DNA of 64,000 nucleotides from the NCBI RefSeq assembly GCF_901827205.1, contig NZ_LR594675.1, positions 5,388,001 through 5,452,000 of the forward strand. The letters are read 5' to 3'. A program made the translations under genes and the position numbers. This document shows, in pieces, positions 49,794-58,521 of the stretch. The notes beneath the pieces were generated by a model. The model made no database searches. It had not been told where the DNA came from and worked only from the letters and a program-made list of their open reading frames with translations. How positions within the stretch are numbered: the stretch's first letter is position 1; every line of letters starts with the position of its first letter. The stretch is from Variovorax sp. PBS-H4 (lineage in GTDB: Bacteria; Pseudomonadota; Gammaproteobacteria; Burkholderiales; Burkholderiaceae_C).

Positions 49794-50612
49794 ATGGCTG
49801 ATTCCTGGCTGCAGCTCGAAGGCAAGGTCTGCGTCGTCACCGGCGCGGCTGGCGGCATCGGCATCGGCATCGCGCGCGAACTCGCGCAGGCCGGCGCCAA
49901 GGTCGCCCTGCTGGATCGCGACGAACAAGGCGCGGCGAAGGCCGCGGCCGACATCGCCAAGGCGGGCGCGCGCGCCATCGCGGTCACCTGCGACATCACC
50001 GACAAGGCCGACGTGGACCGCGCCGCCGCCACCGTGGAGCGCGCGCTGGGCCGCTGCGACGTGCTGGTGAACAACGCCGCCACCATCTACGCCGCGGCGC
50101 TGATGGACATCGAGCTGGAGCGCTGGAACCAGCTGATGGCGGTCAACCTCAACGGCTTCCTGCTCTGCGCGCAGGCCTTCGGCCGCCAGATGATCGCGGC
50201 CGGCGGCGGCAGCATGATCCATGTCGCCTCCATCTCCGGCCGCGTGCCGCAGCCGTACAGCGGCCCGTACAGCGTCAGCAAGGCGGGCGTGAAGATGCTG
50301 TCGCAACTGCTGGCGGTGGAGCTGGGCGAACACCGGATCCGCAGCAACGTGGTAAGCCCGGCGATGGTGCGCACGCCGCTGACCGAAGGCATCTACCAGG
50401 ACCCGGCCGTGCTGAAGAAGCGCGAATCCATCGTGCCGGCGGGGCGCATCAGCGGCCCGCAGGACCTCGCCGACGTGGTGGCCTTCCTCGCCAGTCCGCG
50501 CTCCGGCTACGTGAACGGCCAGGACGTGCTGGTCGACGGCGGCCTCAGCACCGCCTGGCTTTCGCTGATCCCGCGCCCCGGCTTCGAGAAGCAGGACGCA
50601 GAAAAGGCATGA
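49794..50612 (+). CDS. SDR-family dehydrogenase
   Basis: A 272-residue classical SDR. Cofactor motif TGAAGGIGIGIARELAQAG, NNAATIYAAAL, catalytic Ser in VASISGRVPQ, and the Tyr-Lys pair in YSVSKAGVKML are intact; Asp in LLDRDEQG favours NAD. It acts on an unknown alcohol or ketone. Its stop overlaps the ATG of the MFS gene at 50609, and it is divergent from the hydrolase operon across a 248-base gap in which I see no clear operator. Confidence 0.85.
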   Translation: MADSWLQLEGKVCVVTGAAGGIGIGIARELAQAGAKVALLDRDEQGAAKAAADIAKAGARAIAVTCDITDKADVDRAAATVERALGRCDVLVNNAATIYAAALMDIELERWNQLMAVNLNGFLLCAQAFGRQMIAAGGGSMIHVASISGRVPQPYSGPYSVSKAGVKMLSQLLAVELGEHRIRSNVVSPAMVRTPLTEGIYQDPAVLKKRESIVPAGRISGPQDLADVVAFLASPRSGYVNGQDVLVDGGLSTAWLSLIPRPGFEKQDAEKA

Positions 50613-51796
50613 CCGACCTGCGGCGCAGCGGCCTGGCAGCGCTCGCCACGGTGCACTTCTGCAGCAGCGCGACGATGCGCGCCTGCGACTCGATGCTGCC
50701 CGCGCTGGCGCAGGACTTCGGCGTCACCACCGGCCGCGCCGCGCTGACGGTGTCGGTCTACGCAGTGGCCTATGGCCTGTTTCAACTGCTCTTCGGCCCG
50801 CTCGGCGACCGCTACGGCAAGCGCCGCGTGATCGGCTGCGCCGCGCTGGGCTGCGTGGTGGGCAACGTGCTGGCCTTGTTCGCCGTGAGCCTCGAAATGC
50901 TGGTGGTGGCGCGCTTCCTCGTGGGCGCCGCCGCCGCCGGCATCATCGCGCTGGTGCTGGCCTGGGTCGGCGACACCGTGCCCTATGCCGAGCGGCAGCC
51001 GGTGCTGGCGCGCTTCCTCACGCTGTCGCTGGGCGGGATGATCGCCGGCCAGTGGCTGTCGGGAGCGCTCACCGAATGGCTGGGCTGGCGCGCGGTGTTC
51101 GCGCTGGTGGCCGTGGTGTTCTGCGCGGGCGGGCTGGCGATCAGTTTCAATCGCGACGTCCGCGCCGAGCCCCGGCGCCCGCCCGCCGCCCATGGCTACT
51201 GGCGCGACATGCGCAGCGTGCTGTCGGTGCCATGGGCCCGCTGGATGCTGCTGCTCGTGTTGATCGAAGGCGCCTTCGCTTTCTGCGGCCTGACGTTCCT
51301 GCCGGCCTTCCTGGTGCGCGAGTTCGGGCTCGGCCTGTCGGCGGCGGCGGCTGTCGTGGCGATGTACGGCGCCGGCGGCTTCTTCTATGCCTTCATGGCG
51401 CGGCGGCTGCTCGCGGTGCTGGGCGAAAGCGGCATGGTGCTCGTCGGCGGGCTCGCGATGGGCATCGGCTGGCTTGCGCTGGCCGCGTGCCCTCACTGGG
51501 CACTGGCGCTGCCGGCCTGCCTCCTGGCCGGCGTCGGCTTCTACATGCTGCACGGCACGATGCAGACCCACGCCACTCAGATGGCACCCGCGCTGCGCGG
51601 CACCGCGGTCAGCCTGTTCGCCGGGTCCATGTTTCTCGGCATCTCCGTCGGCGTGGCCGTGGCGTCGGCGGCGGTGGACCGCGTCGGCACGCGCCCGGTG
51701 TTCATGGCCTGCGCGGTCGCGCTGGCCATGCTGGGTGCGGCGTTCGCCCTCAGCCTGCGGGAACGGCTGAGCGCGGCGGCCACGCCTCCAGCGTGA
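50609..51796 (+). CDS. MFS transporter
   Basis: A 395-residue membrane protein with about 12 hydrophobic helices and the motif-A loop FGPLGDRYGKRRVIGCAALG between helices 2 and 3. It resembles the YnfM/arabinose-efflux-like MFS group. It is co-translated with the SDR upstream (overlap of 4 bases) and probably moves the SDR substrate or product. It converges with the NIPSNAP gene, 9 bases between stops. Confidence 0.85.
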   Translation: MTDLRRSGLAALATVHFCSSATMRACDSMLPALAQDFGVTTGRAALTVSVYAVAYGLFQLLFGPLGDRYGKRRVIGCAALGCVVGNVLALFAVSLEMLVVARFLVGAAAAGIIALVLAWVGDTVPYAERQPVLARFLTLSLGGMIAGQWLSGALTEWLGWRAVFALVAVVFCAGGLAISFNRDVRAEPRRPPAAHGYWRDMRSVLSVPWARWMLLLVLIEGAFAFCGLTFLPAFLVREFGLGLSAAAAVVAMYGAGGFFYAFMARRLLAVLGESGMVLVGGLAMGIGWLALAACPHWALALPACLLAGVGFYMLHGTMQTHATQMAPALRGTAVSLFAGSMFLGISVGVAVASAAVDRVGTRPVFMACAVALAMLGAAFALSLRERLSAAATPPA

Positions 51797-51805
51797 CTTC
51801 GAGGG

Positions 51806-52513
51806 TCATGCAGGTCGAGCGCCGCGCCCCAGTCCCGCGCGGATCGTCATGCCCGGCGCCGGGTCGAGCAGGTTCACTTCGGCGCGCTGGAACAGTGCGG
51901 TCCCATGCTTCTTGCGTTGCTCGGCGAAGGCCGCGCGCAGCGTCTCGTTGCGGTCCAGCGACTGCCGCCCCGCGTGCCACGCCGCGGCATCCGGCCAGGC
52001 GTAGAGCAGCACGACCTTCTGCATGCCGGCGCCCGAGGCCATGTCCCACACGGCGAGCACGCGCGCGCCCGCCTCGCGCACCAGCGGGAGCCAGGTCTCC
52101 TGCAGGAACACGTTGGCGTTGGCGTTCTGCCCGGGCGCGATCTGCTGCTGCACCAGTTCGTGCAGGCCGCCCACCGGCGCCGGATCGGCGTCCATGGCCC
52201 AGGCCGCGTTGGGCTTCATGAAGAACAGGTCGTGCCGCTCCACCATCTCGTGCCCGGCATTGGTCTCGGCGCGGATGCGCCACCATTCGGCGTCCGCGTA
52301 GAAGCTGGCCCACACCGCCTCGCGGTGCGCGTAGTCGCGGTAGGCCATCAGGTAGACGAAGCGCGGCGCGTCAGGGCCGGCGACGGCGTTCCAGCGCGCG
52401 ACGCAATCGACGCCATGCCGAGCGAACAGCGCCGGGAAGTGCTCGTTGAAGCGGGTGTGCACGTCGGCCATGCGGCCCGGCGCGACGGAGTAGAGGCGCA
52501 GCTCGTGGATCAT
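51806..52513 (-). CDS. NIPSNAP-family protein
   Basis: A 235-residue protein with two alpha/beta ferredoxin-like barrels: MIHELRLYSVAPGRMADVHT with FVYLMAYRDYAHREAVWASF, then a second unit with VFLQETWLPLV and VVLLYAWPDAAAWHAGR. Bacterial NIPSNAP proteins occur in catabolic gene clusters, and their activity is poorly known. The start at 52513 removes a low-complexity upstream extension. It is divergent from the oxidoreductase at 52600. Confidence 0.8.
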   Translation of the reverse strand: MIHELRLYSVAPGRMADVHTRFNEHFPALFARHGVDCVARWNAVAGPDAPRFVYLMAYRDYAHREAVWASFYADAEWWRIRAETNAGHEMVERHDLFFMKPNAAWAMDADPAPVGGLHELVQQQIAPGQNANANVFLQETWLPLVREAGARVLAVWDMASGAGMQKVVLLYAWPDAAAWHAGRQSLDRNETLRAAFAEQRKKHGTALFQRAEVNLLDPAPGMTIRAGLGRGARPA

Positions 52514-52599
52514 GGACTTCAGCTTAGCCGCGCGGCGACGGCTGTCTGTCCCGTCGGAGGGGGGCATACCGCGGCGGGGGCGCTGCCTATTCTTGCCGG

Positions 52600-53550
52600 A
52601 TGAAAGCCATCATCTCCACGGCTGAAGGGGCGCTCCTGGCGGACGTGCCGGTGCCGCAACCCAAGGCCAATGAAATCCTCGTCCGCGTGAAAGCGGCCAG
52701 CCTGAACCGTGCCGACCTCGCCGGGCTCGCAGCCAGGGACGGCAAGGTCATCGGCATGGAATGGGCGGGCGAAGTGGTGGAGGCGGGGGCGCAGTCCGGC
52801 GGCTGGAAGCCGGGCGACCGCGTGATGTGCACCGGCGCGGGCGCCTATGCCGAATACGCCGTCACCGACGGGGGCCGCGCCTGCAGGATCCCGGACAGCA
52901 GCCTGCCCTACGAGGAAGCGAGCATCCTCGTGCTGGCGCTGCAGGCCATGCACGATGCCATCGTCACCCACGGAGCGCTCGAGCGCGGGCAGGACGTGCT
53001 GATCCACGGCGCCAGTTCCGGCGTCGGCCTGATGGGGCTGCAGATCGCGCGGCTGCTCGGCGCCGGCAAGGTGATCGGCACCTCCACCCACGCAGCGCGC
53101 CGCGCGCGGCTGGCCGAGTTCGGCGCCGACCTGGCGCTCGACCCGGGCCAGCCCGATTGGCACCAGCGCGTGCTGGAGGCGACCGGCGGCAAGGGCGTGG
53201 AAGTCGTGGTCGACCAGGTCACCGGCAAGCAGTTCGCGCAGACGATGCAGACGGCCGCCGTGGGCGGGCGCATCGTCAACCTCGGGCGCCTCGGCGGCGC
53301 CGGCGGCGAGTTCGACTTTCAACTGCACGCACTGCGCCGCATCAGCTACATCGGCGTTACCTTCCGCTCGCGCTCGATCGACGAGGTGCGCACGCTGAAC
53401 GCGAAGATGCTGGCCGACCTCGGCGGCGCCATCGCCGAGCGCCGGCTCACGCTGCCGGTCGACAGCCGATTCCCGCTGGCTGAAGCCGGCGCCGCGCTGG
53501 AGCGCATGGGCGCCAACCAGCACTTCGGAAAAATCGTCCTCACCGTCTAG
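52600..53550 (+). CDS. Zinc-independent MDR oxidoreductase (quinone oxidoreductase-like)
   Basis: A 316-residue medium-chain reductase. The GroES-like N-domain has ILVRVKAASLNRADLAGLA and GMEWAGEVVEAG, and the NADPH fold has VLIHGASSGVGLMGLQIARL. No zinc-binding cysteines are present, as in quinone or enoyl reductases. It heads a rightward unit with wrbA (13-base gap) and an IclR regulator, suggesting quinone or enone reduction in aromatic breakdown. Confidence 0.87.
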   Translation: MKAIISTAEGALLADVPVPQPKANEILVRVKAASLNRADLAGLAARDGKVIGMEWAGEVVEAGAQSGGWKPGDRVMCTGAGAYAEYAVTDGGRACRIPDSSLPYEEASILVLALQAMHDAIVTHGALERGQDVLIHGASSGVGLMGLQIARLLGAGKVIGTSTHAARRARLAEFGADLALDPGQPDWHQRVLEATGGKGVEVVVDQVTGKQFAQTMQTAAVGGRIVNLGRLGGAGGEFDFQLHALRRISYIGVTFRSRSIDEVRTLNAKMLADLGGAIAERRLTLPVDSRFPLAEAGAALERMGANQHFGKIVLTV

Positions 53551-53563
53551 GCAAAGAAAAAGC

Positions 53564-54169
53564 ATGCCCAACGTCGCCATCGTCTACTACAGCAGCACCG
53601 GCCATACCTGGCAGATCGCCCGCGCCATCGAAGAAGGGGCGCGCGCCGCCGGCGCCCAGACGCGCCTGCGCAAGGTCCGCGAGCTGGCCGACGCCGACAC
53701 CGTCGCCGCCAAGCCGGCCTGGAAGGACCACCTGGAGGCCACGCGCGACGTGCCCGAAGCCACGCTGGACGACCTGGCGTGGGCCGACGGCTTCGTCTTC
53801 GGCACGCCCACGCGCTTCGGCCTGCCGGCGGCGCAGCTGAAGCAGTTCATCGACACGCTGGGCCCGCTGTGGTCGCAAGGCAAGCTGCAGGACAAGGCCG
53901 CCGCCGCATTCACCGGCGCCGGCAACGTGCATGGCGGCCAGGAGTCCACGCTGCTGGCCTTGCACAACGTTTTCTATCACTGGGGTTCGATCATCGTGCC
54001 CGTGGGCTACACCGACAAACTCCTCTACGCGGCGGGCGGCAACCCCTACGGCGTGAGCTTCACCGACGGCCGCGGCAAGGGCTTGCCGGAAGAGAAGCTG
54101 GCTGCCGCGCGCTTCCAGGGCCAGCGCGTTTCGCGCTTCGCTTCTCTCCTCGCCGCGGCCCGCGCCTGA
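53564..54169 (+). CDS. wrbA: NAD(P)H:quinone oxidoreductase, WrbA type
   Basis: A 201-residue flavodoxin-fold protein. The FMN phosphate loop is YYSSTGHTWQIARAIEEGA, with FGTPTRFGLPAAQLKQFID and FTGAGNVHGGQESTLLALHN as WrbA signatures. It carries out two-electron reduction of quinones, protecting from redox cycling during hydroquinone breakdown. It is close behind the MDR gene and probably co-transcribed. Confidence 0.9.
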   Translation: MPNVAIVYYSSTGHTWQIARAIEEGARAAGAQTRLRKVRELADADTVAAKPAWKDHLEATRDVPEATLDDLAWADGFVFGTPTRFGLPAAQLKQFIDTLGPLWSQGKLQDKAAAAFTGAGNVHGGQESTLLALHNVFYHWGSIIVPVGYTDKLLYAAGGNPYGVSFTDGRGKGLPEEKLAAARFQGQRVSRFASLLAAARA

Positions 54170-54208
54170 GGCCATGCCAGCCTGCATGCCCATGCTAGGC
54201 TGACGCGG

Positions 54209-55051
54209 ATGACCCTGTCCACACCCACGACTGAAGACCTGCCCGGCAACGGCAGCGCCGCGGGCGACGAGGACGCCGGCGGCGTGCAGGCCGTCGACAC
54301 CGCGGTGCGCGTGCTGTCGGCGCTGATCGACAGCGGCGCCCCGCTGATGCTGAAGACCGTGGCGGAGCGCGCCGAAATGCAGCCGCCCAAGGCCCATCGC
54401 TACCTGGTGAGCTTCTGCCGCGGCGGCCTGGCCGAACGCGACGCCGCGAGCGGCGGCTACCGGCTGGGTCCGCTGGCCGTTCGGCTGGGGCTGGCGGCGC
54501 TGCGGCGGTTGAACGTCGTGCAGGTGGCATCGCCCACGCTGGGCGAACTGCGCGACGAACTCGGCTTCACCGCGGGCCTGGCCGTCTGGGGCGCGGCCGG
54601 CCCGACCTTCGTGCGCTTCGAGGAAACGAACGACGCGCTGATCATCAGCGGCCGGCCCGGCTCCGTCATGCCGATGCTCACTTCATCCACCGGGCGGGTG
54701 TTCGGCGCGTACCTGCCCGCGTCGGTGACCGCCGCCCTCATCCAGCGGGAAATGGCGGGCTTCCAGCACCCCGGCGCCACACCCAGCCAGGCCGCCCTCA
54801 AGATGACCCAGGCGGACGTGGACGCGCTGTTCGAGAGGGTGCGCCGGCATAAGCTCGCGCGGATCGAGGGCGACCTCAATCCCGGCCTGCATGGCGTCTC
54901 GGCACCGATCTTCGACCACACCGGCGCGATCGCCGGCGTGATCACCGTGATGGGCTCGGCAGGCCTCATCGACACCCGTCTGGATGGCCGCATCGCCACC
55001 ACGCTGATGGCGCGCGCGGAGGAGGTTTCGCGCCGCATGGGCTGGGCCTGA
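54209..55051 (+). CDS. IclR-family transcriptional regulator
   Basis: A 280-residue regulator with an N-terminal winged helix (VDTAVRVLSALIDSGAPLML, HTH MLKTVAERAEMQPPKAHRYL) after an acidic, Gly-rich leader of about 25 residues. The effector domain shows RFEETNDALIISGRPGSVMP and LHGVSAPIFDHTGAIAGVIT. It lies 39 bases after wrbA in the same direction and may regulate the surrounding catabolic operons. Confidence 0.87.
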   Translation: MTLSTPTTEDLPGNGSAAGDEDAGGVQAVDTAVRVLSALIDSGAPLMLKTVAERAEMQPPKAHRYLVSFCRGGLAERDAASGGYRLGPLAVRLGLAALRRLNVVQVASPTLGELRDELGFTAGLAVWGAAGPTFVRFEETNDALIISGRPGSVMPMLTSSTGRVFGAYLPASVTAALIQREMAGFQHPGATPSQAALKMTQADVDALFERVRRHKLARIEGDLNPGLHGVSAPIFDHTGAIAGVITVMGSAGLIDTRLDGRIATTLMARAEEVSRRMGWA

Positions 55052-55100
55052 ACGGCTGCATGACCGGGTTTCCCCTCAAACAGTCGAGATTTCGAACAGC

Positions 55101-55128
55101 GTAATCTGATTACGTATCTTGTAATCTG
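55101..55128. promoter_or_regulatory. Inverted repeat GTAATC-T-GATTAC with extra half-site
   Basis: A perfect 13-base palindrome (55101-55113) is followed 7 bases later by a further GTAATCTG half-site (55121-55128). It lies 64 bases upstream of the LuxR-type gene at 55192 in an AT-richer stretch. The arrangement suggests an operator for autoregulation or for the IclR protein encoded just upstream. Confidence 0.5.
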
Positions 55129-55191
55129 CCGAGGAACGTAGAAGTCCGCGGCCTCCAGCGCACAGCGCATGCCAGTACCAGGAGACAACCC

Positions 55192-56046
55192 ATGATGACG
55201 TTGATGGTTCAGGACCGGCCCGCCGCCGGTCACGGCTTCGAGACCTCCGCCGCCCTCGCCCGCCTGGTCGACGGCATGGGCAACGACCGCTTCGGCCCGG
55301 CGCTGGCGAGCTACCTGCATTCGTTGTGCGGCGCGGATCACTTCGCGGCCTTCCGCCTCGGGCGGGACGAGCTGCGCGAAGTGGCGGCCTGCTGCGTGCA
55401 GCCGGAGCACACCGCCCGTGACCGCGTCGAGAGCTACGTCAAGCAGGGCCTGTGGAAGCACGACCCGGCGATGACGGAGGCGCAGCGCTGTGTCGAAGGA
55501 GCCGGGGCGGCGATCATCCACGTCGACTTCAGCGACCACGGCTACGACGACCTGCGCCCGCGCGTGTATCCGCACGTGCGCGACCGCATCCTGCTGTGCG
55601 GCCGCAGTGCCAATGGCGCCTTCGGCCTGAGCGTGCTGCGCGCAGACTCGCACACGCCGTTTGCCCACGACGCCATCGAGAAGCTGGGCCTGGCAGCCGA
55701 TCTGCTGGTGGCCATGCTGGCCAAGCACGCCGACGTTTGCCAGAGCCGCCCGAACGTGGCGCAGGCCCTGACCTCGCTGCCCGAGATCGAGAACTGCATC
55801 GTGGCCACCAGCCCCCTGCCGCGGCGCGAGGCCGAGGTCTGCGCCCGCATCCTCCACGGCCTGTCCTCGGTGGGCATTGCGCTGGACCTGGCCGTGAGCG
55901 AGGAAACCGTCAAGACCTACCGCAAGCGCGCCTACCAGCGCCTGGTCATCGGCAGCGAGCGCGAGCTGCTGACGTGGTACCTGGCCCATTGGAGCCGCTG
56001 GAGCGCCGAGCGCTTCCAGGCCGCAGCCTCCACCGCGCTGCACTGA
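55192..56046 (+). CDS. LuxR-type HTH regulator
   Basis: A 284-residue protein. The C-terminal 65 residues are a LuxR/FixJ-type HTH: LPRREAEVCARILHGLSSVG, LDLAVSEETVKTYRKRAY and IGSERELLTWYL. The N-terminal 200 residues form a sensor-like domain (DHFAAFRLGRDELREVAACC, HDPAMTEAQRC), which may be an autoinducer/GAF-like fold but has no motif that I can assign. An AGGAG ribosome site precedes the ATG at 55192. It stands before the hemerythrin-monooxygenase operon and may control it. Confidence 0.82.
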   Translation: MMTLMVQDRPAAGHGFETSAALARLVDGMGNDRFGPALASYLHSLCGADHFAAFRLGRDELREVAACCVQPEHTARDRVESYVKQGLWKHDPAMTEAQRCVEGAGAAIIHVDFSDHGYDDLRPRVYPHVRDRILLCGRSANGAFGLSVLRADSHTPFAHDAIEKLGLAADLLVAMLAKHADVCQSRPNVAQALTSLPEIENCIVATSPLPRREAEVCARILHGLSSVGIALDLAVSEETVKTYRKRAYQRLVIGSERELLTWYLAHWSRWSAERFQAAASTALH

Positions 56047-56159
56047 GCTTGGCGCATCCACGGCCGGCGCCCGGCCGTCGGCGTCCCCCGGAGCGGGACT
56101 GACCCGGAAGCGCGGCCGTGCGTCAATGTGGGTATGCCAACGTGCCGCCGAAGCCATCC

Positions 56160-56732
56160 ATGCAGCCGCCTGCGATCCAGCTGATCGTCGAGGACCACCA
56201 GGCGCTCGCCACGGTGCTGCGCGCGCTCTGCGCCGCTGTGGAGCGCGCCGGCCGGTCCGGCCGCGCACCCGACTTCGGCGACCTGCGCGCGATGCTGTTC
56301 TACCTGGACGAGATGCCGGCGCGCGTGCACCACGCCAGCGAGAGCGAGCTGCTGTTCCCGCGCATCCGCGAGCGCTGCCCCGCGCTGCGCCCGGTGCTGG
56401 ACCGCCTGGAAGCCGAACACGAGCGCGGCGAATCCGCCGTGCGCGAGCTGGGGCACGCCCTGACCGCCTGGGAGGTGATGGGCGAGGTCCACCGCGAATC
56501 CTTCGAGCTGCTGCTGAAAACGCACGCCGACACCTACCTCGGCCACATGGAGGTCGAGGAAAGCTACGTGCTGCCGGTAGCGGTGGACTTCCTGTCGCCT
56601 GCCGACTGGCGCGAGCTCGCCGAGGCACTCGAGCACCAGCGCGGCGAGCTCGGCGCATCGATGGCGCAAAGCCACCGCGCACTGTTCACGCGCATCACGA
56701 CCCACCCCTGCCCACGGAAAGAGCAACCTTGA
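56160..56732 (+). CDS. Hemerythrin HHE-domain protein
   Basis: A 190-residue four-helix protein. Di-iron ligand candidates occur in IVEDHQALATVL, VHHASESELLFPRI, EAEHERGE and THADTYLGHMEVEESYVLP, the expected order for an HHE domain. A GTG at 56118 would give 14 extra residues, but the ATG at 56160 fits the family start better. Its last codons overlap the TTG start of the monooxygenase (TTGA), so the two are translationally coupled. It could store or deliver oxygen, or sense NO or oxygen, for the coupled enzyme. Confidence 0.83.
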   Translation: MQPPAIQLIVEDHQALATVLRALCAAVERAGRSGRAPDFGDLRAMLFYLDEMPARVHHASESELLFPRIRERCPALRPVLDRLEAEHERGESAVRELGHALTAWEVMGEVHRESFELLLKTHADTYLGHMEVEESYVLPVAVDFLSPADWRELAEALEHQRGELGASMAQSHRALFTRITTHPCPRKEQP

Positions 56733-58504
56733 AAGAAATCGAAGTCCCCGTCCTGATCGTGGGCGGCGGCGGCTGCGGCCTCGCCTCCTCGCTGTTCCTG
56801 TCGCGCCAGGGCATCCGCAGCCTGCTGGTCGAGCGCCATCCCGCACCCGGCCGCCTGCCCAAGGCACGCTACGTCAGCCAGCGCACGATGGAGCTGCTGC
56901 GGCAGTTCGATGTCGCCGACCGCGTCTACGAGCGCTCGATGCCGCTCAAGCACATCTCGCACATCCGCTGGTGCACCACGCTCGCCGGCGACGGCGAGCT
57001 CGACCGGCGCACCTTCTACCGCATCGAGTCCTTCGGCGGCGGTTCGCTGGCGCAGCACTACGCCAGGGACAGCCCCTGCGAGTCGACGCTGTTCCCGCAG
57101 GTGCGCATGGAGCCGCTGCTGCGCGAGATCGCTTCGGCGCAAGACCAGGCGCAGGTGCTCTACAACCACCCGCTGCAGTCCTTCGAGCAGGATGAAGACG
57201 GCGTCACGGCGATCGTGCGCGACCGCGCCACCGAGCAGGACATCCGCGTGCGCGCCAGGTACCTGGTCGGCGCCGACGGCGGCAAGGCCGTGGGGCCCGC
57301 GGTCGGCGCCGTGATGACCGGCGCCACGGACCTGGCGCACATGGTCACCGTGTACTTCCGCGCCGACCTGTCGCAGTACTGGGACGACGACTACGCGATG
57401 ACGACCTGGTTCGTGAACCCCGAAGGGGGGTCGTGGGCCAGCGGCGTGCTGGGGCAGCTCGGCCCCACCAAGTTCGGCCGGCACTCCGAGGAGTGGATGT
57501 TCCACTTCAGCTTCCGCCCCGACGATCCCTCGCGCTTCGAGGAGGCGTCGCTCCTGCCGCGCATGCGCGAGCTGCTGAAGATCCCCGACCTGGCGCCGGA
57601 CATCATCGGCATCGGCCACTGGACGGTCGAAGGCGTGCTGGTCGATCGCTACCGCTGGGGCCGCGTGCTGCTGGCCGGCGATGCCGCGCACCGCCACCCG
57701 CCCACCACCGGCCTCGGCCTGAACTCCGCGATCCAGGACGCGCACAACCTGGCATGGAAGCTCGCCGCGGTGCTGAAGGGCCACGCCCACGACAGCCTGC
57801 TCGACAGCTACGAGGCCGAGCGCCGGCCGGTGGCGGCCGCCAACATCCAGTGGGCGCTGATGACCTTCCAGAACCACCAGCTGACCGACGCCGGGATCGG
57901 GCTGGTCCGTGGCAACGCCGAGCTGAGCCAGGCCAACTTCCGCCGCTACTTCGCCGACAACCAGGAAGGCCGCACGCGCCGCGCGCGGCTCGCGCAGATC
58001 ATGGACGTGCAGCGCATGGAATGGCAGGCGCACGACATCGAGCTCGGCTACCACTACGACATCGGCGCGGTAATGCCCGACGGCACGCCGGCCCCGGAGC
58101 GCGACCCGCTGGGCCAGAGCTACGTGCCGACCACGCGGCCGGGGCATCGCCTGCCGCATGCGTGGCTCGAGCGTGATGGCCGGAGGCTTTCCACGCTCGA
58201 CCTGGTCAAGCCGGACCGCTTCGTGCTGCTCACCGGCCGCGAGGCTTCGGGCTGGGCCGAGGCCGCGGTGGCCGTGGCGCGCAGCAGCGGCGTCCCGATC
58301 GAAGTGATCGAGATCTCGGACGCCTCCGCGGTGCGCGATGCGGACCGCAACTGGCGCCACCTGCGCGGCGTGTCCGCCGACGGCGCGGTGCTCGTGCGGC
58401 CCGACCAGCACGTGGGCTGGCGCTCGATGGGGCGCAGCGACAAGGCGCAGGCCACACTCGCTGCCGCGCTGACCCGGATCCTTCAACGAGACATCACGGT
58501 ATGA
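56729..58504 (+). CDS. FAD-dependent aromatic hydroxylase (TTG start)
   Basis: A 591-residue flavin monooxygenase of the phenol/2,4-dichlorophenol hydroxylase and MhpA/TetX group. FAD motifs are VLIVGGGGCGLASSLFLSRQ at the N-terminus, YLVGADGGK in the middle and GRVLLAGDAAHRHPPTTGLG near residue 315; the C-terminal thioredoxin-like domain is present. No ATG fits: the only start that keeps the Rossmann motif at the N-terminus is TTG at 56729, preceded by GGAAAGAG. It uses NAD(P)H and oxygen to hydroxylate a phenol. The substrate is unknown; adjacent uptake genes suggest an aromatic acid. Confidence 0.87.
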   Translation: MKEIEVPVLIVGGGGCGLASSLFLSRQGIRSLLVERHPAPGRLPKARYVSQRTMELLRQFDVADRVYERSMPLKHISHIRWCTTLAGDGELDRRTFYRIESFGGGSLAQHYARDSPCESTLFPQVRMEPLLREIASAQDQAQVLYNHPLQSFEQDEDGVTAIVRDRATEQDIRVRARYLVGADGGKAVGPAVGAVMTGATDLAHMVTVYFRADLSQYWDDDYAMTTWFVNPEGGSWASGVLGQLGPTKFGRHSEEWMFHFSFRPDDPSRFEEASLLPRMRELLKIPDLAPDIIGIGHWTVEGVLVDRYRWGRVLLAGDAAHRHPPTTGLGLNSAIQDAHNLAWKLAAVLKGHAHDSLLDSYEAERRPVAAANIQWALMTFQNHQLTDAGIGLVRGNAELSQANFRRYFADNQEGRTRRARLAQIMDVQRMEWQAHDIELGYHYDIGAVMPDGTPAPERDPLGQSYVPTTRPGHRLPHAWLERDGRRLSTLDLVKPDRFVLLTGREASGWAEAAVAVARSSGVPIEVIEISDASAVRDADRNWRHLRGVSADGAVLVRPDQHVGWRSMGRSDKAQATLAAALTRILQRDITV

Positions 58505-58521
58505 GCAAGGAGACATTCACC

